64,000 nt of DNA, from NCBI RefSeq assembly GCF_002261475.1, contig NZ_NEVN01000005.1, positions 248,001-312,000 on the forward strand, given 5' to 3'. Positions 34,668 to 44,567 of this stretch are shown here, one piece after another. A program made the translations under genes and the position numbers. This DNA is from Bordetella genomosp. 5 (GTDB lineage Bacteria; Pseudomonadota; Gammaproteobacteria; Burkholderiales; Burkholderiaceae_B). The notes under the pieces are model-generated. The model saw only the letters and a program-made list of their open reading frames with translations, had not been told where the DNA came from and did no database searches. Position 1 is the stretch's first letter; each line of letters starts with the position of its first letter.

Positions 34668-37600
34668 TCAGACCTTGACGGTCGGCGTGGCCACCTGAGC
34701 CTGCAGCGCGTCCAGCAACTGGTCGGGCGTGTAGGGCTTGCGCAGCTGGCGGGCGCTGCGCAGCTGCGGATACACACTCAAGCGGTCGCGTTGATCTTCG
34801 TCGGAGGTGACGAGGACGACCAGCGCCGGATTCAGCATCCGGGCCGCGGCGGCCACCTCGAGCCCCGAACCATCAGGCAGGGCCGGATCGGTGACCAGCA
34901 CCTGGAACGCATGCCGGTCGAGCAGCGCATAGGCCTCGGCCACGCCGCCAGCGCCATAGGCGTCGGCGTCGCGCCCCTGAATCAGGGTGCAGGCGTGCGA
35001 ACGGGCGTCTTCGGCGGCGTCCAGGACCAGCACGCGGAGGTCGCGCAACGGGTTCGGCGCCGCATCCACGGCATCGGCCGCAATGGCCGCGCCGGCCCGC
35101 GCCGCCGCCTGCACGACGCCGCGCGCATCCAGCACCTGCCGCACGCGTTGCGCCAGCGCCGCCGCGGTGTAGGGCTTGGACAGCAGATCGATGCCCTCAT
35201 CGAGCCGGCCGCCATGCACGATCGCGTCGGCCGCGTAGCCCGAGGTGAAAAGCACCGCCAGATCGGGCTGCCTGGCGCGCGCCAGTCGCGCAAGCTCCGG
35301 GCTGCGCAGCGGCCCCGGCATGACCACATCGGTAAAGAGCAGGTCGACCGCGGTGCCGGCCTCGAAGATGCCATGCGCGCTCTGCGCATCGCGGGCTTCC
35401 AGCACGCGGTAGCCCAGCCCGGTGAAAAGATCGACCACCGTGGCGCGCACCGCGTCGTCGTCCTCGACCACCAGCACCGTCTCGTTGCCGCCCTGCGTGT
35501 CGGCGGGCAGCGGCGCATGAACGGGCGCTTCGGCCTGTTCGATACGCGGCAAATACAGTTTGACCGTGGTGCCGCGACCGGGTGCGCTGTCGAGCTGCAC
35601 ATGGCCGCCCGTCTGTTTGACGAAGCCATACACCATGCTCAGCCCCAGGCCCGTGCCCTGGCCCTCGGGCTTGGTCGTGTAGAACGGCTCGAACACGCGC
35701 TCGAGCAGGGCTTTGTCGATGCCGCAGCCGGTGTCGGTCAGGGCGAGCGTGACGTACTGGCCCGGCCGCAGCGCGCCTTCATGATCGCGCGGCGGCAGCG
35801 TGACGTTGTCGGCCGCGACGATCAGCGAGCCGTGGCCTTCCATGGCATCGCGGGCGTTGATGGCAAGATTCAGCAGCGCGTTTTCCACCTGATGGGGATC
35901 GGCCAGGGTGTGCCAGAGATCGGCGGGGATGCGCAGATCCACCTCCACGCCGTCGCCCACGGCGCGGCGCAGCATGTCTTCGAAATCGTGCAGGAAACGC
36001 GCCAGGTTGATGACCTTCGGGGCGAGCGGCTGGCGCCGGCCGAACGCGAGCAGTTGCGAGGCCAGCTTGGCGCCGCGTTCGACGCCGGCCAGCGCGTTGC
36101 GCGCGCGCTGCTGGCCGCGGGGATTGTCGGCCAGGTCGCGCTGCAGCAGTTGCAGATTGCCGCCGATCACCTGCAGCAGGTTGTTGAAATCGTGCGCCAC
36201 GCCGCCGGTCAGCTGGCCCACCGCCTCCATCTTCTGCGACACGCGCAGGGCTTCCTCGGCCTCGCGCAGCGCCTCGGCGGCGGCCTTGTCGGCAGTGATG
36301 TCGCGGCCGACGCCATGGATGCTGTTGGCCGCGGCGTCGAAGGACCAGGTCCAGGCCACCCAGCGCCACTCGCCGGTCGCGGTGCGCAGGCGGTGCTCGG
36401 CGTGCTGGCTGCCGGCCCCGGCGCGCAACGCGGCGAAGACGGCGCCCGCGCCCGCCTCGTCATCGGGATGCACGAGACTGCCGTAGCGCTGATCGGCCAG
36501 CGCGGTGTCGGGATAGCCGAGCCGCTGTCTCCAGGACGGGCTGAGACGCGCCAGATGCCCCTCGCCGTCGCAGATCACGAGCAGATCGTCGCTGTGCTCC
36601 CACAGGCGGTCGCGCTCGGCCACGGCGTCGGCGATGCGGCGTTCCAGGCTGTTGTTGAGTTCGCGCAGCGCCGTTTCGGCGCGGGCGCGCTCGGCGATCT
36701 CGCGTTGTGCGGCCTGATACAGCATCGCGTTGTCGATGCCGATGGCCGCCTGCGCCACGATCCCGATGACCAGCCGCTCGGCGCGCTCGTCGAAGGCCTG
36801 CGGCTCCGGATGCACCAGATAGAGATGGCCCATCAGGCTGCCGTCGCGCCCGCGCACCGGCGCGGAGAGGTAGCTGCGGGGGGTAAGCGCCAGACCGGGC
36901 AGCATCACGTGCGCCTCGGCCAGATCATCGTGACGCAGGACACCGATTCCGGTCGGCCAGGCCGGCAGGCGCGCGGCGCAATGGTGCCCGAGTAGTCCGT
37001 GGTCGCCCGCGATGGCCAGGCGCGGCTGCGACGGCGCGGCGTCGGGCGCGCACGGGTAGGTGAGCAGCCCCAGGGCGGCGCCGGTGAGCTCGGTGGCCGC
37101 GCTGATCACCGCCTCGACCGCGCGGGTCATGTCGAACTCGGCCGCCACCACCGCGCCCACATGGTTCAGGACCTCGAGGGTGCGTGCTTCGTCGGCCAGC
37201 CGGCGGGCCGACTCCTGCCGCAGCCGGTTGAGCCGGAGATTGCCGCTCACGCGCGCCAGCAATTCGCGCGCGGAGAAGGGCTTGATCAGATAGTCGTCGG
37301 CGCCGGCGCGCAGGCCGTCGACCGAGGCTTCTTCGCCGGCGCGCGCCGACACGAGCAGGACCGGCACCGTGTTGAGCGTGGGATCGGCCCGCAAGGCGGC
37401 CAGCAGCCCGAAGCCATCGAGCCGCGGCATCATGACGTCCGACAGAATCAGGTCCGGGCGCTTGCGGCGCGCCTGCGCGAGCGCGGCCATGCCGTCGGGC
37501 GCGGCCTCGACGTCGTAGCCGGAGGCCAGCAGAATCCGGCCGATGTAGGCGCGCATGTCGTCGTTGTCGTCCACCACCAGCACGCTGCCGCTCTGTGCCG

Positions 37601-39443
37601 CGACGCCGGTGGCGTCCGGGCGCAGGTCGGCGACGGCAGTGCTGTCTAGGTAAGCGCTCGCCAGCGCCGGCGCGCTGCGCGCGGGCGTGTCGCTGGCCAC
37701 ATGCAGCGGTGGGCCGAGCGGCAGCCGCAACGCCATGGTGGTACCGACGCCGATCTCGCTGCTGGCGCTGACTTCGCCGCCGTTCAGGCGCACGAACTCC
37801 TGCACCAGGGCCAGGCCGATGCCGCTGCCTTCGATGCTGCGGCCCTGCGCGCCCGCCACCCGATGGAAGCGGTCGAACACCCGGGGCAATTCTTCCGAGG
37901 CGATGCCCAGTCCGGTGTCGGCGATCTCGACCTCGGCGTGCTGGCCGTCGGCACTGGCGCGCACCGACACGCGCACGCCGCCGTCGTAGGTGAACTTGTA
38001 GGCGTTCGACAGCAGATTCAGGATCACCTTTTCCCACATTTCGCGGTCGAGCATCACGGCGCGCGGCAGCGGCGGGCAGTCGATGTCGAAGGCGAGCCCG
38101 GCTTTTTCCATGGTCGAGCGGAACAGCGCGGCGAGGTCCGCCGTGACCGTGGACAGATCGGTGGGCTGCAGATCGAGCTGGACGCGTCCGGCTTCGATGC
38201 GCGAGAAATCCAGCAGCGCGTTGACGAGCTTGAGCAGGCGCAGACCGTTGCGGTGCGCGAGCTCGACCGGCGCGAGGCGGGTGGGATCGAGCGTGGCCTC
38301 GTTCAGCAGGTCTTCGAGCGGCGCGAGCATCAGCGTGAGCGGCGTGCGGAACTCGTGGCTGATGTTCGAGAAAAACTGCGTTTTGGCGCGGTCGATTTCG
38401 GCCAGGGCCTCGGAACGGCGGCGCTCCTGTTCGTAGGCGCGGGCATAGCGCAGCGAGGCCCCGATCTGCGCGGCGGCCAGATCCAGAAAGTGTGCGTATT
38501 CGTGGGTGTAGAGCCGCAGCGGGTTCAGTCCCACGACCAGCACGAAGGCGGGCTCGTCTTCGCTGGTGGCCCGAATCGGCAGCAGGGCCGCCTGCTTCGG
38601 CGGCCGCTCCCAGATGTTGGCGGGCAGGGCGCCGGGAAAGCGGGTGTCGAGCTGGTCCACCAGAATGGGTTCGCCGCGGCGCAGCGCCTCGGCGCAGGGC
38701 CAGACCGCTTCGGCCAGCGCGAGGCGGGCGGGGGCGAGCGCCGAGTCCGGTTGCGCACCGCACAGTGCCGTCAGCTCCGCCCCGTTGCTTTGGGGTTCGA
38801 TGGCATAGATCAGGCCGAAGACGATATCCTGCGGATTGACGGCGAAGGCTTCGCCGCTCAGGCGGCAGGCATCGCGCCAGTCGGCGGCCTGCGGCATGAC
38901 GGTGGCCAGCTCGCGCAGCAGCTTGAGCTGGCGGTCGCCCACCACGCGCCGGGTGTCGTCGCTATTGGCGCAGATGATGCCGCCGATCGAGCCATCGTCA
39001 TTCGGCAGCGGCGTAAACGAAAACGTGTAGTACGTTTCCTCGGGATAGCCGTTGCGCTCCATGATGAGGAGCTTCTCTTCTTCGTACGTGCCTTCGGCCC
39101 GCGTCACCGCCGTATGCAGCAGCGGCTCCATGTAGTGCCAGATTTCGTGCCAGACCTCGCGCGTGGGCTGCGCCATGGCGGCCGGATGCCGTGCACCGAG
39201 AATCGACTGATAGGGATCGTTGTACAGAAAATGGAAGTCCTCGCCCCATGCGATATAGATGGGTTGCCGCGAGGTCAGCATGATGCGAACCGCGGTCTTG
39301 AGGCTTTGCGGCCAGCCCGCCGGATCGCCCAGCCGGGTGCCGCGCCAGTCGTGCGCGCGAAGCAGGGCACCGGCCTCGCCGCCCCCCGCAAGAAAGGCCC
39401 GCGGGTCCGCGCCAGCTGCGGCGACGGTGAGGGTATCGGGCAC
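34668..39443 (-). CDS. Hybrid sensor histidine kinase with two kinase cores and three receiver domains
   Basis: A 1591-aa soluble sensor. Order: PAS-like input (about 25-165, QPIYIAWGEDFHFLYND), GAF-like domain (about 180-335), first HisKA/HATPase core (His363 in SNISHEFRTPL; EGSGIGLALVQEF), receiver 1 (Asp669 in LILSDVMMPRLDG), GAF (about 750-910), PAS (about 950-1060, ending GVGRDIT), second HisKA/HATPase core (His1084 in GGVAHDFNNLLQ; GTGLGLSMVYGF), receiver 2 (Asp1372 in LLFTDVVMPG), and receiver 3 (Asp1519 in LVTDPALPDG, reduced acidic pocket LDAAED). No membrane spans, so it senses cytoplasmic or diffusible signals. GTG 39443 has AAGGAG six bases upstream. No separate response regulator or output domain is adjacent; phosphotransfer partners are unknown. 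It lies next to the oxidase cluster, so redox or respiration control is possible but unproven. Confidence 0.9.
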   Translation of the reverse strand: MPDTLTVAAAGADPRAFLAGGGEAGALLRAHDWRGTRLGDPAGWPQSLKTAVRIMLTSRQPIYIAWGEDFHFLYNDPYQSILGARHPAAMAQPTREVWHEIWHYMEPLLHTAVTRAEGTYEEEKLLIMERNGYPEETYYTFSFTPLPNDDGSIGGIICANSDDTRRVVGDRQLKLLRELATVMPQAADWRDACRLSGEAFAVNPQDIVFGLIYAIEPQSNGAELTALCGAQPDSALAPARLALAEAVWPCAEALRRGEPILVDQLDTRFPGALPANIWERPPKQAALLPIRATSEDEPAFVLVVGLNPLRLYTHEYAHFLDLAAAQIGASLRYARAYEQERRRSEALAEIDRAKTQFFSNISHEFRTPLTLMLAPLEDLLNEATLDPTRLAPVELAHRNGLRLLKLVNALLDFSRIEAGRVQLDLQPTDLSTVTADLAALFRSTMEKAGLAFDIDCPPLPRAVMLDREMWEKVILNLLSNAYKFTYDGGVRVSVRASADGQHAEVEIADTGLGIASEELPRVFDRFHRVAGAQGRSIEGSGIGLALVQEFVRLNGGEVSASSEIGVGTTMALRLPLGPPLHVASDTPARSAPALASAYLDSTAVADLRPDATGVAAQSGSVLVVDDNDDMRAYIGRILLASGYDVEAAPDGMAALAQARRKRPDLILSDVMMPRLDGFGLLAALRADPTLNTVPVLLVSARAGEEASVDGLRAGADDYLIKPFSARELLARVSGNLRLNRLRQESARRLADEARTLEVLNHVGAVVAAEFDMTRAVEAVISAATELTGAALGLLTYPCAPDAAPSQPRLAIAGDHGLLGHHCAARLPAWPTGIGVLRHDDLAEAHVMLPGLALTPRSYLSAPVRGRDGSLMGHLYLVHPEPQAFDERAERLVIGIVAQAAIGIDNAMLYQAAQREIAERARAETALRELNNSLERRIADAVAERDRLWEHSDDLLVICDGEGHLARLSPSWRQRLGYPDTALADQRYGSLVHPDDEAGAGAVFAALRAGAGSQHAEHRLRTATGEWRWVAWTWSFDAAANSIHGVGRDITADKAAAEALREAEEALRVSQKMEAVGQLTGGVAHDFNNLLQVIGGNLQLLQRDLADNPRGQQRARNALAGVERGAKLASQLLAFGRRQPLAPKVINLARFLHDFEDMLRRAVGDGVEVDLRIPADLWHTLADPHQVENALLNLAINARDAMEGHGSLIVAADNVTLPPRDHEGALRPGQYVTLALTDTGCGIDKALLERVFEPFYTTKPEGQGTGLGLSMVYGFVKQTGGHVQLDSAPGRGTTVKLYLPRIEQAEAPVHAPLPADTQGGNETVLVVEDDDAVRATVVDLFTGLGYRVLEARDAQSAHGIFEAGTAVDLLFTDVVMPGPLRSPELARLARARQPDLAVLFTSGYAADAIVHGGRLDEGIDLLSKPYTAAALAQRVRQVLDARGVVQAAARAGAAIAADAVDAAPNPLRDLRVLVLDAAEDARSHACTLIQGRDADAYGAGGVAEAYALLDRHAFQVLVTDPALPDGSGLEVAAAARMLNPALVVLVTSDEDQRDRLSVYPQLRSARQLRKPYTPDQLLDALQAQVATPTVKV

Positions 39444-39580
39444 GTACGACTCCTTGATGCAACGGGATGGCTGAGGGGACGATGACAGCGGCGCAGCCGA
39501 ATCATAGAACCCTACTGACATCCCTGACCAGATCACAGAAACCGCCGACGACATTAAGTATCCAGTCGTGTCGGCGGTGC

Positions 39581-40420
39581 TCACTCTTTGTCCAGCGTTC
39601 CCAGAAAGGCCGCCATGTCGCGCGCATCCTGTTCCGACACGTCCAGGTCGGGCATGGCGGTGCCCGGCGCGTGGCGGCCCGGATCGCGCAGCCACGCCGC
39701 CATGGTCTCGGGGGTGTTCGGCAGCGTACCGGCAATCAACGGCCGGTTGGCCATGCCCGCCAGCGACGGCCCGACGTCGTACTGCGCGCCGACGACGCCC
39801 GGGATCGCATGACAGGTGGCGCACAGATATTGATGCATGGCGTCCCGGCCGGCGCGCAGATCGGCGGGCCGCTCCGCGGGCGGGTCGGCCGCCGGCACCG
39901 GCCTGGCGGCGCGCGCCTGCTTGCGGTAGTCCGCCGGCGAGAGCTCGGGCAGCGTGCCCATGAAAGCCACCACGTCCCAGATCTGCTCGTCCTCGAGCCG
40001 GTACCGCCAGGCCGGCATGCCGGTCATCTTGATGCCGTTGCGGATGACCCAGAACATTTCCGGTGCCGGCCAGGTGCGTGGCGTCTGGGCCAGCGCGGCC
40101 GGCGCCGGATTCAAACCGAGCGCGAACGGCTGCGGCGCCACGCCCGGCGCACCGTGGCACTGAACGCAATGCTGTTGATACAGCGCGAGCCCGCGTTGTA
40201 CCCGGCCCGGATCATCGAGCGGCGGGGCTTCGATGCCGGCGGCGCGGACGGTGATGGCCCGCTTCAAGGCCACATCCAGCACTCGGTGCACCGGCGCGGT
40301 GTGCTGGCCGGTGGCGCTGATGTCGTAAACGCCGAAATAAATGGCGGCGGCGCCGCCCAGGCCGGCGAGCAGGCCGGCGCTGGCGAGCGTGAGCAGAACG
40401 ATGCGCAGAGTCTTGGACAT
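39581..40420 (-). CDS. Membrane-anchored dihaem cytochrome c
   Basis: A 279-aa cytochrome with an N-terminal signal-anchor (TLRIVLLTLASAGLLAGLGGAAAIYFG) and two class I haem c domains: CVQCH (about residue 95) and CATCH (about residue 200). A distal Met ligand is likely in KMTGMPAW for the first and GTAMPDLD for the second. ATG 40420 is chosen because the signal-anchor follows directly. The upstream cytochrome gene stops 7 nt before it, so they form a two-gene operon divergent from the caa3-type oxidase. They probably feed electrons to that oxidase or to another acceptor in the periplasm. Confidence 0.9.
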   Translation of the reverse strand: MSKTLRIVLLTLASAGLLAGLGGAAAIYFGVYDISATGQHTAPVHRVLDVALKRAITVRAAGIEAPPLDDPGRVQRGLALYQQHCVQCHGAPGVAPQPFALGLNPAPAALAQTPRTWPAPEMFWVIRNGIKMTGMPAWRYRLEDEQIWDVVAFMGTLPELSPADYRKQARAARPVPAADPPAERPADLRAGRDAMHQYLCATCHAIPGVVGAQYDVGPSLAGMANRPLIAGTLPNTPETMAAWLRDPGRHAPGTAMPDLDVSEQDARDMAAFLGTLDKE

Positions 40421-40427
40421 GGGCGCC

Positions 40428-40865
40428 TCAGTCCTGTGCCAGCAGGTAGGCGGCGATGTCGGCGGCATCGCGCCGGTCCAGGCCGTGGGAGGGCATCGCG
40501 GTCCGCGGGTCGATGGCCGGCGGGTCGATCAACCAGCGCACGAGGTTGTCGGGCGTGTTGGGCAGCTTGCCGCCGATGTAGGTTCGCTGAGACAGGCCCT
40601 CGAGCGTGGGGCCGACCTGCGCCGTGGGCGACCGCAGGCCGGGCACGCTGTGACAGGCGGCGCAGCCCAGCTCGGCGATGCGCGCGCGGCCGCGGGTCGC
40701 GTCGGCGGCGGGCAGGGCGCTGGCCGACGGGGCGGCTGCCAGGGGTTCGGCCGGATCGCCACAACCGGCCAGGGCCAGCAACAGTGCCGGCAGCAGCCCG
40801 AGGCGCGCCGGCGGCGAGGGTCGACGGAGAGCCCGAAGGCCGCCGGAGCGAGGACTGACAGGCAC
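40428..40865 (-). CDS. Lipoprotein monohaem cytochrome c
   Basis: A 145-aa cytochrome c with a lipoprotein signal (LGLLPALLLALAGC; the Cys is the lipidation site) and one haem site CAACH, with AMPSHGL as probable Met ligand. GTG 40865 is preferred: AAAGGA lies nine bases upstream and the signal peptide then begins after a short basic region; more upstream starts would lengthen the N-terminus into the control region. The sequence after the haem (GGKLPNTPDNLVRWLIDPPAIDP) closely resembles the second domain of the neighbouring dihaem cytochrome, suggesting duplication. Confidence 0.85.
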   Translation of the reverse strand: MPVSPRSGGLRALRRPSPPARLGLLPALLLALAGCGDPAEPLAAAPSASALPAADATRGRARIAELGCAACHSVPGLRSPTAQVGPTLEGLSQRTYIGGKLPNTPDNLVRWLIDPPAIDPRTAMPSHGLDRRDAADIAAYLLAQD

Positions 40866-41008
40866 GAAGCGGAATCCTTTGAGGCGTGGCGCGGGTTGGC
40901 GGGCCGGCGCGGCCCGGGGAGCTCGCGCGGTCGGGGCTGGAACGCCACGTGCTGATGAGCGCGCCAACCTGTCTGATCCCAGCCAGCAAGCCGCATGCCA
41001 AAGGAGAA

Positions 41009-42013
41009 ATGACTATCGCCCCGCCGCTTGTGCGTTCCTGTCCCTGGCTGGCCTCGATACCGGCCACCGTGTGGGCCACCGATGTCCGGGCCAACGACCA
41101 GTCCGCGCTCGCGCCGAAGGGCGAGGCCGCCGCCCGCATCGCCGAGATGGCCTGGGTGATGACGATCGGCGCGACGCTCATCTTTCTGCTGGTGGCCGTG
41201 CTGCTGTGTCTGGCCATCTGGGGCCCGGCCGCGGCACGCCGCAGGATCCGGCATCGCGCGCTGATCATCGGCGCCGGCGTGGCGTTTCCCACGGTCGTGC
41301 TGACCGCGCTGCTGGTCTACACCCTCGGGCCCGACCTGCATGAGCCCCGCGAGGAGGACACGCTCCACGTGGAAGTCACCGGCGAAATGTGGTGGTGGCG
41401 CGTGCGCTATCACGACGCGCGGGGCGGCCTGTTGTTCGAGACGGCCAACGACATCCGTATTCCTGCCGGCGTGCCCGTGGTGTTTACCCTGAAGGCGGCC
41501 GACGTGATTCACAGCTTCTGGGTGCCCAGCCTGGGCGGCAAACGCGACATGGTGCCGGGCCACGTGAACCGGCTGCGGCTGCGTGCCGACGCGCCGGGGG
41601 TCTATCAGGGCCAGTGCGCCGAGTACTGCGGGGCCCAGCACGCACGCATGCGGCTGGAGGTGCACGCGCTCGAAGCGGGCGCCTTCGAGGCCTGGATCGA
41701 TGCACAGCAGCGGCCGGCACGCGAGCCCGATACCGCGCTGCTGCGCCAGGGCCGCGAGCGCTTCCTGGTCTCGTGCGCCGAGTGCCACACCGTGCGCGGC
41801 ACGGCGGCGGCGGGCACCTCCGGCCCGGATCTGACCCATCTGGCCGACCGCCGCACGCTTGGCGCCGGTCTACTGCCCAACAATATCGGCACGCTCGCCG
41901 GCTGGATCGCCGCGAGCCAACAGCTCAAGCCCGGCAACTTCATGCCGTCCTTCGACACCTTCAGCGGCGCGGAGCTGCGCGCCCTGGCCGCCTACCTGGA
42001 CAGTCTCGAGTGA
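41009..42013 (+). CDS. coxB: Cytochrome c oxidase subunit II with fused cytochrome c
   Basis: A 334-aa CuA-bearing subunit of a caa3-type oxidase. Two membrane helices (TIGATLIFLLVAVLLCLAIW; ALIIGAGVAFPTVVLTALLVY) precede the periplasmic cupredoxin domain with the electron-entry aromatic stretch EMWWWRVRYH and the full CuA set: His in DVIHSFW, then CAEYCGAQHARM (C-x-E-x-C-x3-H-x2-M). The C-terminal domain is a haem c unit (CAECH, with Met in NFMPSF). ATG 41009 has AAGGAG only two bases upstream, so the spacing is tight; an in-frame ATG at 40954 lacks a ribosome site. Its stop overlaps the next start by 4 nt. Confidence 0.93.
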   Translation: MTIAPPLVRSCPWLASIPATVWATDVRANDQSALAPKGEAAARIAEMAWVMTIGATLIFLLVAVLLCLAIWGPAAARRRIRHRALIIGAGVAFPTVVLTALLVYTLGPDLHEPREEDTLHVEVTGEMWWWRVRYHDARGGLLFETANDIRIPAGVPVVFTLKAADVIHSFWVPSLGGKRDMVPGHVNRLRLRADAPGVYQGQCAEYCGAQHARMRLEVHALEAGAFEAWIDAQQRPAREPDTALLRQGRERFLVSCAECHTVRGTAAAGTSGPDLTHLADRRTLGAGLLPNNIGTLAGWIAASQQLKPGNFMPSFDTFSGAELRALAAYLDSLE

Positions 42014-44565
42014 CCTCTATTCCTCAGAATCACGCCGCGCACGCCGCGCACGGCCAGCTGCCCGATCCGGCGCCCCGGCCGGACGGCGAGTACGAGCAAC
42101 TGGCCCGCGTCTGGGCGCGGCCCAAGGGTTGGCGGATCTTCTCCGACGTCAACAACACCACCATCGGCCTGCTGTATATCGGCACGGCGCTGCTGTTTTT
42201 CATCCTGGCCGGCATTCTCGCGCTGCTGATGCGGGCGCAGCTGGCGCTGCCCGATAGCGGCCTGATCGGCCACGAGCTCTACAACCAGCTCTTCACCATG
42301 CACGGCACGGTGATGATGTTTCTGTTCGCCGTCCCGGCCGTCGAGGCGGTGGCCGTGCTGTTGCTGCCCAATATGCTCGGGGCCCGCGATCTGCCGTTCC
42401 CGCGGCTGTCCGCCTATGCCTATTGGGCCTATGCGATCGGCGGGCTGGTGTTCTTCTGCAGCCTGTTCGTCGGCCTCGCGCCGGACGGCGGCTGGTTCAT
42501 GTACCCGCCGCTCACCAGCTCGACGTATTCGCCGGCGGTCAACGCGGACCTCTGGCTGCTCGGCATCGGCTTCATCGAGATTTCGGCCATCGCCGGCGCG
42601 ATCGAGCTGGCGGTCGGCATCCTGCGCACCCGCGCGCCGGGCATGACGCTCGAGAAGATGCCGATCTACGCCTGGGTCATGCTGGTGTTCTGCGGCATGG
42701 TGCTCATCGCCTTTCCCGCGGTGATCGTGGCCACGCTGCTGCTGGAAATGGAGCGCGCCTTCGGCATGCCGTTCTTCATGGTGGAGAAGGGCGGCGACCC
42801 GCTGTTGTGGCAGCATCTGTTCTGGTTCTTCGGCCATCCCGAGGTCTACATCATCTTCCTGCCGGCGGCGGGCATGGTGTCGATGATGATCCCCGCGCTT
42901 GCCGGGGTGCCGCTGGTCGGCGACCGGCTGGTGGTGATGGCGGTCGTGGGCACGGGCTTCGTGAGCTTCGGTCTCTGGGTGCATCACATGTTCGCGACCG
43001 GGATTCCCGCGCTGTCGCTGAGCTTCGCCTCGGCGGCGAGCATGGCGGTGGCGGTGCCGACCGCGATTCAGGTGTTCGCGTGGATCGCGACGCTGGCGGC
43101 GGCCACGCGCCTGCGCCCGATCAAGACGCCCATGCTGTTCATTCTGGGCTTCTTCTTCGTGTTCGTGATGGGCGGGCTGACGGGGGTGATGGTCGCCGTC
43201 ATTCCGTTCGATCTACAGGCCCACGACAGCTATTTCGTGGTCGCGCATCTGCACTATGTGCTGTTCGGCGGCATGGTGCTGCCGCTGTTCGCGGCCTTCT
43301 ATTACTGGACGCCCTTCGTGAGCCGCCGCGCGCTGTCCGAGCGCATGGGCCGTTGGGCGTTCTGGCTGATGTTCATCGGCTTCAACGTCAGCTTCTTCCC
43401 GATGCATTTCACCGGGCTGGCCGGCATGCCGCGGCGCGTCTACACCTACGCGGAGAGCCAGGGCTGGACGGAACTCAATCTGGTGTCGACCGGCGGCGCG
43501 TTGCTGATCGCGGCCGGCGTGCTGGTGTTCCTGATCGACCTCGCGCGCAACTTCCGCCCGTCGGTCGATGACAATGCCGGCAATGTATGGGGCGCGGGCA
43601 CGCTGGAGTGGCTGCCCAATGGCCAGTATGGTGTGCGCAGCGTGCCGGTGGTGCGCAGCCGCGAACCGCTGTGGGATCAGCCGGGGCTGGCCGAGGAGGT
43701 CGAAGCCGGCCGCTACTATCTGCCCGGCGCGCCGACGGGCCGACGCGCCACGCTGGTGACGAGCGCGGTCGACGCGCGGCCGGAGTATGTGCTCGAGTTG
43801 CCGGGGCCCGGCTGGAAGCCCATGCTCGCCGCGATCGGCACGGCCGGCTTCTTCCTGCTGCTGACCTTCAAACTGATCGTGCCGGCGGCGCTGTTCGGCC
43901 TGCTGGCGATCGTCATGATCTGGGCCTGGGTCTGGCGCGCCGAGCCCGGGCCGGACGGGCGAGTGGTGGATGTCGGGGGCGGTCTGCGCCTGCCGGTCTC
44001 GTGCACCGGGCCGCGCTCCCATGCCTGGTGGGCGATGGTGATGCTGCTGGTCGTGTGCGCCAGCATTTTTGGTGCGTTGATCTTTACCTATCTCTTTCTG
44101 TGGACGACCTCGCCGCCCGGATGGGCCGATCTGGCGCGCCTGCCCGGCGGCTGGCGGCCGTGGCTGGCCGGCGGCCTGGCGCTCGCCTGCTGCGCCTTGC
44201 TCGAGTGGGCCGGCGCACGCTTGCGGCGCGGCGCACAGACCGGCGTGCGGATCGGCGTGCCGCTGGCGGCGCTGTGCCTGGGCCTGTCGGCCGGGGTGGA
44301 AGTCGAGGGCCATTGGCGCGCCGGGCTGCGTCCGCAGGACTCGGCGTATGCCGCCGCCGTCTATGCGCTGGCGGGCGTCCAGGCCGTGTTCGCGGGCATC
44401 ACCGCCATGATGGCGGCGTTCGCCGTGGCGCGCTCCTGGGCCGGCGTGCTCACCGAGGGCCGGCGCGCCAGCTTCGACAGCCTGCGGCTTTATGCCGCGT
44501 ACAGCGCGGCCCAGGCCATCGTGGCGCTGACGCTGGTGCACGGCTTTGCCCGGTGGGTGGGCTGA
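42010..44565 (+). CDS. ctaD: Cytochrome c oxidase subunit I/III fusion
   Basis: An 851-aa proton-pumping oxidase core. Subunit I occupies about 1-545: haem a ligand in FTMHGTVMMFLF, HPEVYIIFLP with the CuB His and cross-linked Tyr, the HH pair in WVHHMFATG, and AHDSYFVVAHLHYVLFGG for haem a3/a. After a linker (about 545-590) the C-terminal part has further helices including SHAWWAMVMLLVVCASIFGALIF and VYALAGVQAVFAGITAMMAAF, which resemble subunit III. Fused I/III subunits are known in caa3-type oxidases of Thermus and some proteobacteria. The GTG start overlaps the coxB stop (GTGA). No ctaG or haem a synthase is adjacent. Confidence 0.92.
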   Translation: MTSIPQNHAAHAAHGQLPDPAPRPDGEYEQLARVWARPKGWRIFSDVNNTTIGLLYIGTALLFFILAGILALLMRAQLALPDSGLIGHELYNQLFTMHGTVMMFLFAVPAVEAVAVLLLPNMLGARDLPFPRLSAYAYWAYAIGGLVFFCSLFVGLAPDGGWFMYPPLTSSTYSPAVNADLWLLGIGFIEISAIAGAIELAVGILRTRAPGMTLEKMPIYAWVMLVFCGMVLIAFPAVIVATLLLEMERAFGMPFFMVEKGGDPLLWQHLFWFFGHPEVYIIFLPAAGMVSMMIPALAGVPLVGDRLVVMAVVGTGFVSFGLWVHHMFATGIPALSLSFASAASMAVAVPTAIQVFAWIATLAAATRLRPIKTPMLFILGFFFVFVMGGLTGVMVAVIPFDLQAHDSYFVVAHLHYVLFGGMVLPLFAAFYYWTPFVSRRALSERMGRWAFWLMFIGFNVSFFPMHFTGLAGMPRRVYTYAESQGWTELNLVSTGGALLIAAGVLVFLIDLARNFRPSVDDNAGNVWGAGTLEWLPNGQYGVRSVPVVRSREPLWDQPGLAEEVEAGRYYLPGAPTGRRATLVTSAVDARPEYVLELPGPGWKPMLAAIGTAGFFLLLTFKLIVPAALFGLLAIVMIWAWVWRAEPGPDGRVVDVGGGLRLPVSCTGPRSHAWWAMVMLLVVCASIFGALIFTYLFLWTTSPPGWADLARLPGGWRPWLAGGLALACCALLEWAGARLRRGAQTGVRIGVPLAALCLGLSAGVEVEGHWRAGLRPQDSAYAAAVYALAGVQAVFAGITAMMAAFAVARSWAGVLTEGRRASFDSLRLYAAYSAAQAIVALTLVHGFARWVG

Positions 44566-44567
44566 CC

